DNA of 41,976 bases from Clostridia bacterium (GTDB taxonomy: Bacteria; Bacillota; Clostridia; Christensenellales; Borkfalkiaceae). The translations under genes and the position numbers were made by a program. The notes beneath the pieces are model-generated. The model searched no databases. It was not told the DNA's origin and was given only the letters and a program-made list of their open reading frames with translations. Shown in pieces: positions 41,193-41,976 of this stretch (positions are counted from its first letter, which is position 1; each line of letters opens with the position of its first letter). The stretch is taken from positions 1 through 41,976 of the forward strand of contig JAGANI010000055.1 in NCBI GenBank assembly GCA_017624285.1. The letters run 5' to 3'.

Positions 41193-41822
41193 ATGAAAAA
41201 GTTTGTATGTCCAGTATGTGGTTATGTTCACGAAGGTGATTCCGCTCCCGAATTTTGCCCAATCTGCAAAGTTCCGGGTTCAAAGTTTATCGTTCAAGAA
41301 GACGATCTTGTTTGGGCGGCTGAACACGTTGTAGGCGTTGCAAAAGACGTTCCTGAAGATATCAAAGCAGGTTTACGCGCTAACTTTGAAGGTGAGTGCT
41401 GTGAGGTTGGTATGTATTTAGCAATGGCACGTGTTGCTCATAGAGAAGGTTATCCAGAAGTAGGTCTTTATTACGAAAAAGCTGCTTGGGAAGAAGCAGA
41501 ACACGCTGCTAAGTTTGCTGAACTTTTAGGCGAAGTAGTAACTAACTCTACCAAAAAGAATTTAGAACTCCGTGTAGATGCTGAAAACGGCGCTACCGCT
41601 GGTAAGGTTGAACTTGCTAAACGCGCTAAACAAGAAAACCTCGACGCTATCCATGATACCGTACACGAAATGGCTCGTGATGAAGCTAGACACGGTAAAG
41701 CGTTTGAAGGCTTACTCAAGAGATATTTTAATAAATACTTTATAATAGTAATTTTTCATTTCGAACAAAAACATAAAAACCTCAACACGACGGGTACGTA
41801 TCCCGTCGTTTTTTACTGTTAA
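41193..41822 (+). CDS. Reverse rubrerythrin with abnormal C-terminal extension
   Basis: This peroxide reductase of anaerobes has its rubredoxin domain at the N-terminus (Cys6, Cys9, Cys22, Cys25) and a ferritin-like di-iron domain after it ([14 protein letters not shown] helix, EEAEH at about 96-100, DEARH near 163-167). That order is the reverse of classical rubrerythrin and typical of clostridial NADH-peroxide systems. AAGGAG precedes the ATG. Homologues normally end soon after GLLKRYF, but this frame runs about 30 residues further ([11 protein letters not shown] onward) across the terminator. One extra T in the TTTT run at about 41728 would give TAA there, so a lost stop or a sequencing indel is likely. 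The gene follows perR and is probably derepressed by peroxide. Confidence 0.85.
   Translation: MKKFVCPVCGYVHEGDSAPEFCPICKVPGSKFIVQEDDLVWAAEHVVGVAKDVPEDIKAGLRANFEGECCEVGMYLAMARVAHREGYPEVGLYYEKAAWEEAEHAAKFAELLGEVVTNSTKKNLELRVDAENGATAGKVELAKRAKQENLDAIHDTVHEMARDEARHGKAFEGLLKRYFNKYFIIVIFHFEQKHKNLNTTGTYPVVFYC
41787..41816 (+). terminator. Intrinsic terminator overlapping the rubrerythrin frame
   Basis: ACGACGGG/CCCGTCGT forms an 8-bp stem followed by TTTTTT. It lies inside the extended reading frame, which stops at 41820-41822. After 41822 only AT-rich DNA remains, with a small ATGCAT inverted repeat near 41887-41902. Confidence 0.9.
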
Positions 41823-41976
41823 TAGTGGTTTTTTTAATAAAAAAGCGTAAAAAACGGCTTTATTTTAATTAAAACAGTGTTTTTATGCATAAATTAATGC
41901 ATATATTAAAGTATAAATTGAAAAAAACCGATTAAAATATAAAAATTACTATTATTAAAAACTTAAAAATATAAAA

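Overview
The window looks like a low-GC, anaerobic member of the Bacillota, most likely an uncultured gut-type Clostridia. The signs are AT-rich intergenic DNA, strong AGGAGG-type ribosome binding sites, many lipobox lipoproteins, strong intrinsic terminators, sigma-A promoters with 17-bp spacers, and a PerR plus reverse-rubrerythrin pair. The family-level placement is only an inference; no rRNA or phylogenetic marker is present.

Layout. (1) 1-135: end of an unidentified structured RNA, possibly a diverged RNase P RNA. (2) 143-2002: divergent LysR and AraC regulators. (3) 2445-6355: sugar ABC importer (lipoprotein binding protein plus two permeases, no ATPase). (4) 7042-12802 and 13489-19273: two copies of a two-gene unit, a GH43-type lipoprotein followed by a ~1160-1170-residue multidomain carbohydrate-binding lipoprotein. 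(5) 19396-22759: a ~1030-residue surface lipoprotein behind a long structured leader with mutually exclusive terminator and antiterminator hairpins (a candidate riboswitch). (6) 23031-25892, minus strand: protein with two TIR-like domains plus Sel1/TPR repeats. (7) 26083-26901: xylose-isomerase-like TIM barrel. (8) 27125-32960: third copy of the GH43/binding-lipoprotein unit. (9) 33116-40364: intracellular GH3, AraM-type glycerol-1-phosphate dehydrogenase, and three tandem cytoplasmic alkaline-phosphatase-superfamily phosphodiesterases. (10) 40735-41822: PerR with three PerR boxes, then reverse rubrerythrin.

How it may work together. Regions 2-9 read as a Gram-positive polysaccharide utilisation locus. 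Surface GH43 enzymes and their partner lipoproteins would bind and trim a glycan, the ABC system would import oligosaccharides, and the GH3 would finish them in the cytoplasm. The phosphodiesterases and AraM suggest that the glycan, or a linked polymer, carries phosphodiester substituents such as glycerol-1-phosphate; this is a hypothesis. A 56-bp element with two direct repeats 32 bp apart lies upstream of GH43 copies 2 and 3 and is a good candidate for a shared operator.

The most interesting items are the leader RNA at 19431-19650, the duplicated operator, the tandem TIR protein, and the AraM/phosphodiesterase cluster.
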